Assembly (NCBI RefSeq): GCF_900107205.1
Contig: NZ_FNPC01000007.1
Location: forward strand, 1 to 64,000
DNA: 64,000 bases
DNA from: Halopenitus persicus
GTDB lineage: Archaea; Halobacteriota; Halobacteria; Halobacteriales; Haloferacaceae
Direction of reading: 5' to 3'
The notes beneath the pieces were generated by a model. That model was not told the DNA's origin. It searched no databases and worked only from the letters and a program-made list of their open reading frames with translations. This document shows positions 9,823 to 17,195 of the stretch, one piece after another; position 1 is the stretch's first letter, and each line of letters begins with the position of its first letter. Both the position numbers and the translations under genes were made by a program.

Positions 9823-10983
9823 TTATGCTAACAAGCGTTCAAGACGATCCATCGCTGTCTCGATGGTCTCGAGGTCGGTTGCATAGGAGAGTCTGATGTG
9901 ACCTTCACCGGCCTTCCCGAAGACTGATCCAGGAACAGACGCAACGTGCGCCTCAGATAGCAACCGCTCAACAAAACTGTGGCTATCCATTGTGTGATCG
10001 GATACGTCGGCGAACACATAGAACGCACCTGTCGGTTCGCCTGGATCAATGCCGTCTATCGGTTGGAGCCGAGAGAGGATCGTTTCGCGTCGCCGCTCGA
10101 AGGCATCCCGAATCTCCGTGATGATCTCCCGATTATCGAGCGCCGCCTGCGCTGCCACTTGAGCAGGCTGGGCAATCGAGGAAACCGTATGTTCCTGCAG
10201 TACCCGCATTGCATCGATTACTCTCTCGGGTGCGCTCGCGTAGCCGACCCGCCAACCAGTCATCGCATATGCCTTTGAGAAGCTATGTATCGTTACTGTG
10301 TGTTCAAAGCGTTCCGGGTCACTCGCCAACGAGTGGTGGGTCGACCCATCATAAACGAGATCTTCGTAAGTCTCATCAGCGATGATCCAGATCCCGTTTT
10401 CGGCAGCCATATGACCAAGCGCCTCCAGCCGTTGTGGTGAAATTACTGCGCCTGTGGGATTGCTTGGTGTGTTCAGAAGTACAGCTGCGGTGTTCTCCGT
10501 AACCGCTTCGTCAAGCTCCTCAGGTTCGGGGACAAATCCGTCCTCAGGAGTCGTCGGAAGAGTAACTAATTCAGCTCCAATGCTCGCTATGTGACCGTGG
10601 TAGTTTGGCCAGTACGGCTCAGGAACGACCACTTCGTCACCCGGACCACAAAGAACCTGAAGCGCTGTGAAAAGCGCCCCCATCGCTCCGGGCGTGACGA
10701 TCACTTCCGACTCCGGATCCGTGTTGATTCCATTTTGGGACTCCAATTTGGAGGACAGGTCGGTACGAAGCCCAATTTCACCGACCGTCGCTGTATAACT
10801 GCTCACACCGGTCCCGATCGCGTCGCTGACTGCTGACGCAATCGGTTCTGGTGTTGCAAAATCCGGTTCACCAATGCTCAGATCCGCAAGGTCATCGTAT
10901 GTCTGTGCAGCATCGAAAATCTCACGAATGCCTGACTGCGGCATCCGGTTCGTGAGTTCTGAGATCGGAAGTTCACTTGGCAC
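9823..10983 (-). CDS. Class I/II pyridoxal-phosphate aminotransferase
   Basis: 386 residues from a GTG start at 10983. Aspartate aminotransferase fold type I: SIGEPDFATPEPI near the N-terminus, LNTPSNPTGAVIS, the cofactor Asp in IADETYEDLVYDG, the Schiff-base lysine in SFSKAYAMTGWRVGYAS, and C-terminal HIRLSYATDLETI with the substrate-carboxylate Arg. The frame is open to an ATG at 11016, but the GTG at 10983 is preferred because the upstream palindrome then lies at 41 bp, as in the neighbouring genes, and because the protein then begins close to the conserved SELTNRMPQSGIREIF. It probably transaminates an amino acid imported or released by the regulon. Specificity cannot be read from sequence. 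Confidence 0.92.
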   Translation of the reverse strand: MPSELPISELTNRMPQSGIREIFDAAQTYDDLADLSIGEPDFATPEPIASAVSDAIGTGVSSYTATVGEIGLRTDLSSKLESQNGINTDPESEVIVTPGAMGALFTALQVLCGPGDEVVVPEPYWPNYHGHIASIGAELVTLPTTPEDGFVPEPEELDEAVTENTAAVLLNTPSNPTGAVISPQRLEALGHMAAENGIWIIADETYEDLVYDGSTHHSLASDPERFEHTVTIHSFSKAYAMTGWRVGYASAPERVIDAMRVLQEHTVSSIAQPAQVAAQAALDNREIITEIRDAFERRRETILSRLQPIDGIDPGEPTGAFYVFADVSDHTMDSHSFVERLLSEAHVASVPGSVFGKAGEGHIRLSYATDLETIETAMDRLERLLA

Positions 10984-11018
10984 AATAGCGAACGAGAACC
11001 GTAACGTAGTAACCACGG

Positions 11019-11034
11019 ACCCTCCGTATGGTGG
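11019..11034 (-). promoter_or_regulatory. Putative activator site of the aminotransferase gene
   Basis: ACCCTCCGTATGGTGG, core CC-GTAT-GG at 11024-11031, 41 bp upstream of the GTG at 10983. It overlaps the codons that would follow an ATG at 11016 only slightly and argues for the downstream start. Confidence 0.65.
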
Positions 11035-11048
11035 CCAAGCGGCTCGTG

Positions 11049-11492
11049 TTAAACTATACGGATGCTGTCTCCATTGGGAGTAAGAGCCTCAATGTCAGCG
11101 TCGGTAATCGGAACTTCAACCTCGATTTCGACCAAATAATCCTCGTGAGCCAGCTGGTCGTGGCCAAGGACCGTGTGGCACGGATACGGTTCGGTGAACC
11201 TTTCCCAGTAGACGGACTTATAGCCGTTGTAGTAGCGTTCAACTGGGTCAACGATATGAGTCGTGACTTTTGCAACGTCGTCAAACGTTTTGCCGACAGT
11301 ATCAAGCAATATCTCAACGTTCTCGTACGTTTTCCGTGCTTGTGTTTCGATATCATCACCGATGATCTCGGAGTCCGAGTTCATCGCGACCTGTCCAGCC
11401 ATATAAAACGTCTTTTCGTCGATTATCGCGTGATTGTAACCGATGTCGCGAGCATCCTTGAGTTCAGGTGGATTGATTGCGTATCGTGTCAC
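11049..11492 (-). CDS. RidA/YjgF/YER057c family protein
   Basis: 147 residues from GTG 11492 (TRYAINPPELKDARDIGY follows), about the usual RidA length. Members form trimers in the cytosol and either hydrolyse reactive enamine/imine intermediates or act on related amides. Family features include GYNHAIIDEKTFYMAGQVAMN, the LLDTVGKTFDDVAKVTTHIVD segment and C-terminal YLVEIEVEVPI. The usual arginine region near the end is altered (CHTVLGHDQLAHEDYL), so it may be a subgroup outside canonical deaminases. GTG 11507 is an alternative start; 11492 gives the same 41-bp spacing to the palindrome as neighbouring genes. It sits between aminotransferase and amidohydrolase genes, where imine or enamine intermediates are plausible. 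Confidence 0.85.
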   Translation of the reverse strand: MTRYAINPPELKDARDIGYNHAIIDEKTFYMAGQVAMNSDSEIIGDDIETQARKTYENVEILLDTVGKTFDDVAKVTTHIVDPVERYYNGYKSVYWERFTEPYPCHTVLGHDQLAHEDYLVEIEVEVPITDADIEALTPNGDSIRIV

Positions 11493-11527
11493 GATCAAAG
11501 CCTTCACTTACTGGTGCAAAAAGCACC

Positions 11528-11545
11528 ACCCTCCAGATGGTGGGT
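11528..11545 (-). promoter_or_regulatory. Best copy of the regional palindrome, upstream of the RidA gene
   Basis: ACCCTCCAGATGGTGGGT is an 18-bp near-perfect inverted repeat with core CC-AGAT-GG at 11533-11540, 41 bp upstream of GTG 11492. It serves here as the reference form of the motif. Confidence 0.7.
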
Positions 11546-11712
11546 AACCTATTATTCCAACGCTTCTCCAAAGGAGGTCGTTAGTAGGGTTGCGGCTGCC
11601 TGATCAAAACATTGCTTGTGTTTCGAAGGACCTCTGACGTGATCTCACGATTCAACCCACTACCTACGTATAGTAAGACGACAATCCATCACCTATGATA
11701 TGCACAAATGCG

Positions 11713-12960
11713 TTATTCTAGAGTTAACGACCGGAGCGTGTCACCGAGCACGGCCGTCGCGGCCGCACACTCTTCCCAGTCGGTCCATTCCTTCGGTGAA
11801 TGTGAGACGCCTTTTTCCGAGGGTGCAAATAGAAGTCCAGCATCCGTTACGGTCGCGACATTGGCTGTGTCGTGCATCGCGGCAGAATGAAGTTCGATTG
11901 CGTCGACACCACACTTGGTAGCAGCGTTAGCTATAGCCCCAGTACAGCGCTCGCTCATCGTTGTCGGTGGACTGTGTCGATACCGGTCAAGCATTGTTGC
12001 TACTCCCCGAGTCTGCTCGAGACGGTTAAGGGCCGATCGACACCGTTCGACAAGTCGATCCATACCTGCCTCCGTAACATCGCGGATGTCGAGTTGATAC
12101 TGGACCTTCGCGGGGATTATATTTCGAACGTTCGGTGCAATCGAACCAGATCCGGCAGTCCCGACGGCTGCATCGCTGTTCGCTGCTTCCTCTCTTGCGG
12201 CCCGTTCAAGGGCAAGAACGAACGCGGAGCCGGCTGCAAGCGCATCTGTCCGGTCGCACATTGACGTTGATCCAGCGTGGTCTGCTTCACCTTGAACTGT
12301 GACTTCACAGTTCGTAATACCAGTAATTGAATCTACGATACCAACACCTGCATCCGCCTCCCGTAATCGAGTTCCTTGCTCGATATGGAGTTCGAGCCAA
12401 GCCTTCCACGATCTCGCGTCGACAATCGAGTTACCGGCGAACCCGATCCCTTCGAGACGTTCACCAAGCGTAACACCCTCGCCATCAGTGAGAGCGAGAG
12501 CCTCCTCGACATCGCGGTGCCCCGTCGCAACCGACGAACCGAGCGTTCCAATGTTGAAACGACCTCCTTCTTCTTCAGTGAAACAGACAACCTCGATCGG
12601 CCGAGAAGGTTCGTACCCCTCCTCCTTGAGTGCCCGAACAGCTTCAAGCGCTCCGTACGTACCAAGTGGTCCGTCAAATATACCTCCACGAGGAACCGAA
12701 TCCAAATGACTCCCGACAGCGACCGGTGATGCATTACAATCACATTCCTGAGGATTCCATCGCCCGACGATATTTCCGATTGCGTCAACACGGACCTTAA
12801 GTCCTGCATCGTCCAGTCGGTCAATGAACCGTTCGCGAACAAGCCGATCGGCCTTGCTTCCGGTTAAAACCGTTCTCCCCTCCCCCTCGTCAGCGTCTAT
12901 AGAGCCGAAAGTCGCATTCTCCTGAATATCCTGTCGAAGTCTCTTTTGGTTGACTCTCAT
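11713..12960 (-). CDS. M20-family amidohydrolase (N-carbamoyl-amino acid hydrolase/allantoate amidohydrolase type)
   Basis: 415 residues from ATG 12960. This di-metal peptidase-like enzyme hydrolyses N-carbamoyl or ureido bonds. Metal-ligand motifs are intact: GSHLDSVPRGGIFDGPLG, FTEEEGGRF, LELHIEQG, the dimerisation-domain HAGSTSM, and C-terminal SAAMHDTANVA with GVSHSPKEW. Catalytic and metal residues (His and Asp in SHLDS/FDG, the Glu pair, His in LHIEQ, and the late His) are all present. Upstream in-frame ATGs at 12972 and 13005 exist; 12960 places the palindrome at 42 bp as in the other genes. In this regulon it might hydrolyse N-formimino-glutamate, since no hutG is visible, or an imported ureido compound; both are inference. 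Confidence 0.88.
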   Translation of the reverse strand: MRVNQKRLRQDIQENATFGSIDADEGEGRTVLTGSKADRLVRERFIDRLDDAGLKVRVDAIGNIVGRWNPQECDCNASPVAVGSHLDSVPRGGIFDGPLGTYGALEAVRALKEEGYEPSRPIEVVCFTEEEGGRFNIGTLGSSVATGHRDVEEALALTDGEGVTLGERLEGIGFAGNSIVDARSWKAWLELHIEQGTRLREADAGVGIVDSITGITNCEVTVQGEADHAGSTSMCDRTDALAAGSAFVLALERAAREEAANSDAAVGTAGSGSIAPNVRNIIPAKVQYQLDIRDVTEAGMDRLVERCRSALNRLEQTRGVATMLDRYRHSPPTTMSERCTGAIANAATKCGVDAIELHSAAMHDTANVATVTDAGLLFAPSEKGVSHSPKEWTDWEECAAATAVLGDTLRSLTLE

Positions 12961-12998
12961 ATCCAAGCTCATCAGCGTCCCTACTGATAAACACATAA

Positions 12999-13011
12999 CC
13001 ACCATTCGGAG
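12999..13011 (-). promoter_or_regulatory. Putative activator site of the M20 amidohydrolase gene
   Basis: CCACCATTCGGAG, core CC-ATTC-GG at 13002-13009, 42 bp upstream of ATG 12960. A TATA-like stretch (TTATGTGTTTATC on the minus strand) lies between about 12985 and 12998. Confidence 0.55.
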
Positions 13012-13160
13012 AACGGATGAATCCGCTCTTTACTGTGATTGACTCTTATATAACCTTCATTTCAGGATGGTAGGTGAAATGGAGAGAGTTCCCAGCTGTC
13101 CTGAATGTGAGTTACATATGAAATCCATCACTGATGAAAACCGATCACATTGATATTATT

Positions 13161-13805
13161 TTATAAATATTCAATCAGAGAATCCGCGAGCTTCTTTTGG
13201 GCTCGTCTGAGGTGATCCTCTACAGTTCTCCGGTTGACACCTATTTCATCTCCGATCTCAGCGGTAGTTGTCCCACGTGGGATCTCAAAATATCCATTCT
13301 CATAGGCAGTAAAAAACACTTCTCGTTGCCTAGATGATAGTTGCGGGAGAATAGACTCCATCGAAATAATTGGGGATTCAACATCTACTTTGCTTAGTTC
13401 TTGCTTGGATTTGACTATAACAGAGTATTCTTCGGAAATATCGTGATAAAATTCGGTAAGAGTCTCTGAATCAAGTGCAAGTACACGTACAACTTTCGTA
13501 CCATTTTCATATTGATATGGAGGAATAAGAAGACAATTGTTCGAGACCAAGTAGGGTTTAATGTAGTCACCTGCCGATGGTTGCAAACAATCTTTGGTAA
13601 TTATGAACCTGTCATTATTAGTCTCAACCTGTTCTTGAATTCCGACTGCGGATTGAACATATTCGATAACATTTTCCTGTTGAGACCCGGAAATATGGAG
13701 CAGGTCACAGTGATCATTACACCATAATCTGAGTCTAGTATCAGTCCCTGCTGTTGAACGTGAATAGAGACTATCACCACTAATTTGAAATACAGCTCTG
13801 TACAT
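13161..13805 (-). CDS. HTH_10 (bacterio-opsin activator type) transcriptional regulator, paralogue of 6125-6775
   Basis: 214 residues, aligning end to end with the regulator at 6125. Shared landmarks are LWCNDHCDLLHISG, the GIQEQ segment, VRVLALDSETLTEFYHDI, and the C-terminal HTH_10 domain (LSSRQREVFFTAYENGYFEIPRG, then TTAEIGDEIGVNRRTVEDHL). The N-terminal half is the probable sensor region and has diverged more than the DNA-binding end, so the two proteins may recognise the same site in response to different signals. It closes the right side of the catabolic cluster and carries a weaker copy of the palindrome upstream. Confidence 0.87.
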   Translation of the reverse strand: MYRAVFQISGDSLYSRSTAGTDTRLRLWCNDHCDLLHISGSQQENVIEYVQSAVGIQEQVETNNDRFIITKDCLQPSAGDYIKPYLVSNNCLLIPPYQYENGTKVVRVLALDSETLTEFYHDISEEYSVIVKSKQELSKVDVESPIISMESILPQLSSRQREVFFTAYENGYFEIPRGTTTAEIGDEIGVNRRTVEDHLRRAQKKLADSLIEYL

Positions 13806-13840
13806 AGAGGACCATTACATATACAGATGGTTAATAGTAT

Positions 13841-13852
13841 TTCCTTATGGAA
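13841..13852 (-). promoter_or_regulatory. Weak copy of the regional palindrome upstream of the second HTH_10 regulator
   Basis: TTCCTTATGGAA is palindromic with core CC-TTAT-GG, 38 bp upstream of the ATG at 13805. A TATA-like AAATACTATTA on the minus strand follows. It matches the motif in the core and spacing, less so in the flanks. Confidence 0.4.
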
Positions 13853-14122
13853 CCTGATGTTTGAAGGTTGAAACTTGAGGAGATACTATTTAACGAGTTA
13901 ACATAGTTTGTTGTAAGGTCATAATTAGAGTTTGAAATCAGATCTCAACCATCCACATTGGAATTACTATCCGTATAATAACACTAACTATTCGAATTAA
14001 ACGTCATAGTATGCGAAACAGGACTAATGTGGCTAATAAACTATGCCAGTCGGAGGGTTAACACTTATAGAGAATTATGAGACATCCTTTATTTCGAATG
14101 GCGCTCTATAGAAAAGGAGAAA
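13853..14122. other. AT-rich divergent intergenic region
   Basis: About 270 bases between the divergent regulator and membrane-protein genes. It is AT-rich with several TATA-like stretches and presumably holds both promoters. No gene or repeat was recognised. Confidence 0.4.
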
Positions 14123-14548
14123 ATGTCATCGATGTCTAAACTATCAATCACTTTTTTGGAATCCCTATCATCAGAAACGTCCAAACGACTAATGGTAGTT
14201 AGTTTCCTGTTCGCAGGGGTTGCTCTCGGTGTTGGATCCGCTCTTGAGTTTCCACTCGGCAGTGTCTGTCTTTACGTACTCGGGATGATTAGCGGTATGG
14301 CAATTCCATACTTAACAGATGAACCTCTACTCGACGATTACGATGAGGCGATTCACCAACGTGCGAGCGGCGTCACGCTCACATTGTTCGGATGGCTTTC
14401 AGCTATTGTGTTTCCATCATTCATAGTGTTATCCGCGACCCCGTACTTCAAGTGGGGACCTTGGACAACTATTCTCCGTAATATAACAGGGACTATTTAC
14501 ATCACCTACGCACTTTTGGTTGGATACTACCGGTGGAGATTGAATTAG
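14123..14548 (+). CDS. Small haloarchaeal membrane protein, DUF2178-like
   Basis: 141 residues with four predicted membrane helices arranged as two pairs (LMVVSFLFAGVALGVGSAL; SVCLYVLGMISGMAIPYL; then after a cytosolic loop LTLFGWLSAIVFPSFIVLSA and a last helix ending in LLVGYYRWRLN). The loop DDYDEAIHQRASGVTLTLFG resembles the D-E-x-x-R-A-S element of DUF2178 proteins. Function is unknown. It lies alone beside the replication origin, with a possible alternative start at 14132. Assignment to DUF2178 is by remembered motif only. Confidence 0.6.
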   Translation: MSSMSKLSITFLESLSSETSKRLMVVSFLFAGVALGVGSALEFPLGSVCLYVLGMISGMAIPYLTDEPLLDDYDEAIHQRASGVTLTLFGWLSAIVFPSFIVLSATPYFKWGPWTTILRNITGTIYITYALLVGYYRWRLN

Positions 14549-14835
14549 AGTTCCAGAGAAATATCAGATGCAGATGAAATATTAGGTGTTCTCATAGTGG
14601 GAGCTTAGCCCCGTCCGAAGCTAATCCGATAGACTTCCCGTGTGCGAAGTGTAAATTTGCCATATTCCAACGGTACGATTCCATTAAACCGATTTTGTAT
14701 TTTGGAGGAGATCTATACAACCCCTGGAATGAAACAGACTTACCAGGGACTCCGTGTAGGAAATGAATTGAGTAACAGGTTGAGCGAGAACACCCCGCGA
14801 ACGGTGAACATCAAGAGGGTCGGAGACCGAACCGA
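14549..14835. other. Origin-flanking intergenic stretch
   Basis: About 290 bases after the membrane protein gene. It contains moderately AT-rich tracts (for example 14655-14725) that could be the unwinding region of the adjacent origin. No gene seen. Confidence 0.35.
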
Positions 14836-15116
14836 TTTTCACATCGATGACGGGGGATGGTCAACCCTGTGTTTACACTTCGATGATGGGGGGTGTCAGA
14901 CAGGCGGATTACACTTCGATGATAGGGAGGGAAACAATAGTTCCGATCATAGATACGGGAATTCATATGAAGGCCGCTGATTCTGCGTTACACATCGATG
15001 ACGAGGGATCTTCCACCAGATATACTTCGGTGACGGTTCTACCTAACGAGACGTGAAACCGCTAAATTCGACGTTTTTATTGGATACAGCTGTCGAATAA
15101 ACATCGACGGGGGTTA
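14836..15116 (+). other. Replication origin candidate: cluster of origin recognition boxes upstream of orc1/cdc6
   Basis: Repeats of the form TTACACATCGATGACGGGGG occur in one direction: 14836-14860, 14871-14897, 14907-14931 and 14985-15010. Two weaker copies follow at 15020-15040 and 15099-15115. Each has a TACA/CACA stem, a short ATCGAT-like dyad and a G run, as in haloarchaeal ORBs, which are bound by the Orc1/Cdc6 encoded next to them. Two further strong copies lie downstream of the gene. Spacing of the first three copies is about 36 bp. Confidence 0.75.
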
Positions 15117-15148
15117 ATCTTTTTAATGCTCCGGCGTACAGCAGGCAT

Positions 15149-16603
15149 ATGGCCGGTAGTGAACAAGAAGAGGCGGACCAATCTACCTTTGATGAAGGAA
15201 CTAGTTCTACATCGGATAGACAGCAGATAGAATCCGCCCGTGAGGATGCTGCCGGAGACTCAAACCAAAATCAGGGATCGACCGAAGAAAGCGCTCAGCG
15301 GTCGATCCGTGATATGCTCGATGATGAGGGGGATGCATCGGTTTTCGTCAACCGAGATCTCGTCGAGCCTGACACGATTATTGATGAGGAGCGGATCGTC
15401 GGCCGTGACGACCAGCTCGAGTCTGTCGTCTCGTTTCTGAAGCCGACTCTCCAAGGAAATCGGCCGCCGAACATGCTGCTGTACGGTCCCGCAGGGACAG
15501 GTAAGTCACTCATCATCGGGGCCGTCACACAACAGATCATCGAGCTCTGTCAATCCAAAGGCGAGCGTTTCGGCGTTGTCGATATCAACTGCCAGCCAAT
15601 CAATACGCTCGATCAGGCCGTCTACGAGCTCGTCCAAACCGTCGCCCAGGACGTTGGTACGGAAGTCGGAGTTCCAGAGACCGGCGTATCCACGAAGCGT
15701 AAGTACCGACGTCTGTACGAACTCATCAACGAGCACTACGATTCGGTCATCTTCATTCTCGACGAGATCGACCTCTTGGTTGGCCGGCGCGAAAACGACG
15801 AACCCGCATACTCGAAGCTTCTCTATCAGCTATCGCGGGCAAGTAACACGAACGAAATCGAAGGCCGCGTGTCCGTCGCAGCGCTGACGAACGATCCAAA
15901 ATTTATGGAAGACATCGACGGGCGTGCCGAGAGTTCATTCAATCCACGTGACGTCTACTACCCAGACTACGACGCGAACCAGCTGCGCGAAATTCTCGAA
16001 AATCGTCGCGATGCGTTCCGTCAAGATGCTCTCGAGGACGACGTGATTCCGCTTGTGGCGGCATTCGCTGCACAAAGTCACGGTGACGCACGAAAGGCGA
16101 TCGACCTGTTCCGTGGCGCCGGTGACCTCGCAGACGAACGAGGAGATGAAGTGGTCACGGAGGACCACGTCCGAGAATCTCAGGAGGAAATCGACAAAGA
16201 TCGGTCGCTGAAGCTCGTTGAGGGGCTCACAACACAAAAGAAGATTTCACTATACGCAACCGCAGCAGTTGCGCATCACTCGAACCGGACGGGAAGCTCC
16301 GTCCCAAGCCCGGTTGGGTTCAAAGTCTATCAGTGGGTGACGAGCGAACTCGATGCTGATCAGATGACCCGCGAAACGTACGTCAAATATGTCAAGGAAC
16401 TCTCGACGTACGGATTGATTTCAACATCCCGGAAGAGCCGCGGACGAGGTGGTGGGATGTATATGGAATTCACATTTACCGGCGATCCTGAAGCGATGAT
16501 GACCCGGATTGTCGATGATACTCGCCTGGGGGGAGTAGCTCAGCAGGTAGAACTCCTCAGTTCGGTCGTGACTGCTCAGTTGAATGAATTTCACAAGGAG
16601 TGA
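15149..16603 (+). CDS. orc1: Orc1/Cdc6 replication initiator
   Basis: 484-residue AAA+ ATPase that binds origin recognition boxes and loads the MCM helicase. The first 65 residues are an acidic, Gln/Ser-rich extension. The AAA+ core follows with Walker A GPAGTGKS at about 113-120, Walker B IFILDEIDLLVGR, sensor-1 AALTNDPKF and sensor-2 region GDARKAIDLFRGA. The last 120 residues are a winged-helix domain (VYQWVTSELDADQMTRETYV). The gene is surrounded by matching ORBs on both sides, so it is very likely the cognate initiator of this replicon. The start at 15149 follows the last ORB closely. Confidence 0.95.
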   Translation: MAGSEQEEADQSTFDEGTSSTSDRQQIESAREDAAGDSNQNQGSTEESAQRSIRDMLDDEGDASVFVNRDLVEPDTIIDEERIVGRDDQLESVVSFLKPTLQGNRPPNMLLYGPAGTGKSLIIGAVTQQIIELCQSKGERFGVVDINCQPINTLDQAVYELVQTVAQDVGTEVGVPETGVSTKRKYRRLYELINEHYDSVIFILDEIDLLVGRRENDEPAYSKLLYQLSRASNTNEIEGRVSVAALTNDPKFMEDIDGRAESSFNPRDVYYPDYDANQLREILENRRDAFRQDALEDDVIPLVAAFAAQSHGDARKAIDLFRGAGDLADERGDEVVTEDHVRESQEEIDKDRSLKLVEGLTTQKKISLYATAAVAHHSNRTGSSVPSPVGFKVYQWVTSELDADQMTRETYVKYVKELSTYGLISTSRKSRGRGGGMYMEFTFTGDPEAMMTRIVDDTRLGGVAQQVELLSSVVTAQLNEFHKE

Positions 16604-16783
16604 AAACTCGATCGACCATTCGGTTTGGAACACACCCATTCGTGGTCGATGTGTGAAGTCGAGACAGCGGAGAGGATGAGGTCGAGAGAGTCCAAACTGT
16701 CTGGCGTGAGTCAGAGAACCCGGAGCAGCTACACCAGATCCTTCTAACGCACAGAGATGAGTACAAGAAACAGCATCTTGTGA

Positions 16784-16815
16784 CCCCCACCCCCCGTCAT
16801 CGATGTGTAAACGGT
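16784..16815 (-). other. Inverted origin recognition box downstream of orc1
   Basis: On the minus strand the sequence reads TTTACACATCGATGACGGGG followed by a GT-rich G tract. It is nearly identical to the box at 17122-17156 but in opposite orientation; the pair flanks a 300-bp AT-rich spacer with G runs pointing outward. Confidence 0.75.
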
Positions 16816-17121
16816 GGAAAGTAGAAGGGAGGGTCTCGTAGGGAAAACCACGAAAGTCGGGTTAGACACCACGAGACGGTTGATAACGAGAAAAGTCGTG
16901 ATAGAAACACTCGTATTCGGTTAGGAGGAGCGAACTCCTCCTAACTCTCACATCTTAATCTAATACGGGTTTGGTTATAGCGCACTACACATAAAACTTC
17001 GTCAGACAATATGCATTCCTTATGAGAATATAATTCGAGCCGCTGAGCCGTCCTTCCTTGCGTCTGTGGTCTCATCGCTGGTTTCACGCCATTCTCTTCT
17101 CCTCACCCCTCCCCCCTCTCA
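16816..17121. other. AT-rich spacer between inverted ORBs with a perfect hairpin
   Basis: No gene. At 16920-16945 an 11-bp perfect inverted repeat (arms GTTAGGAGGAG and CTCCTCCTAAC) encloses the 4-base loop CGAA. The flanking 16945-17040 is AT-rich and could be a duplex-unwinding element. Arrangement of inverted ORBs around such a region is usual for archaeal origins. Confidence 0.5.
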
Positions 17122-17156
17122 CGGTTTTACACATCGATGACGGGGGGAGGGGGTGT
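17122..17156 (+). other. Origin recognition box upstream of the polB 3' end
   Basis: TTTTACACATCGATGACGGG followed by a long G tract. It is the strongest match to the reverse-oriented box at 16784-16815, extending into the GGGGGTGTGACC-like flank. Confidence 0.75.
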
Positions 17157-17195
17157 GACCGTGAACCTCCATTGAAATCACTCACTGCTCGGTCA

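Noticed and set aside
14836-15010. Repeats resembling a small CRISPR array
   Set aside because: Repeat copies vary, spacers are short and uneven, G runs follow each copy, and an orc1 gene is adjacent; these are origin recognition boxes.
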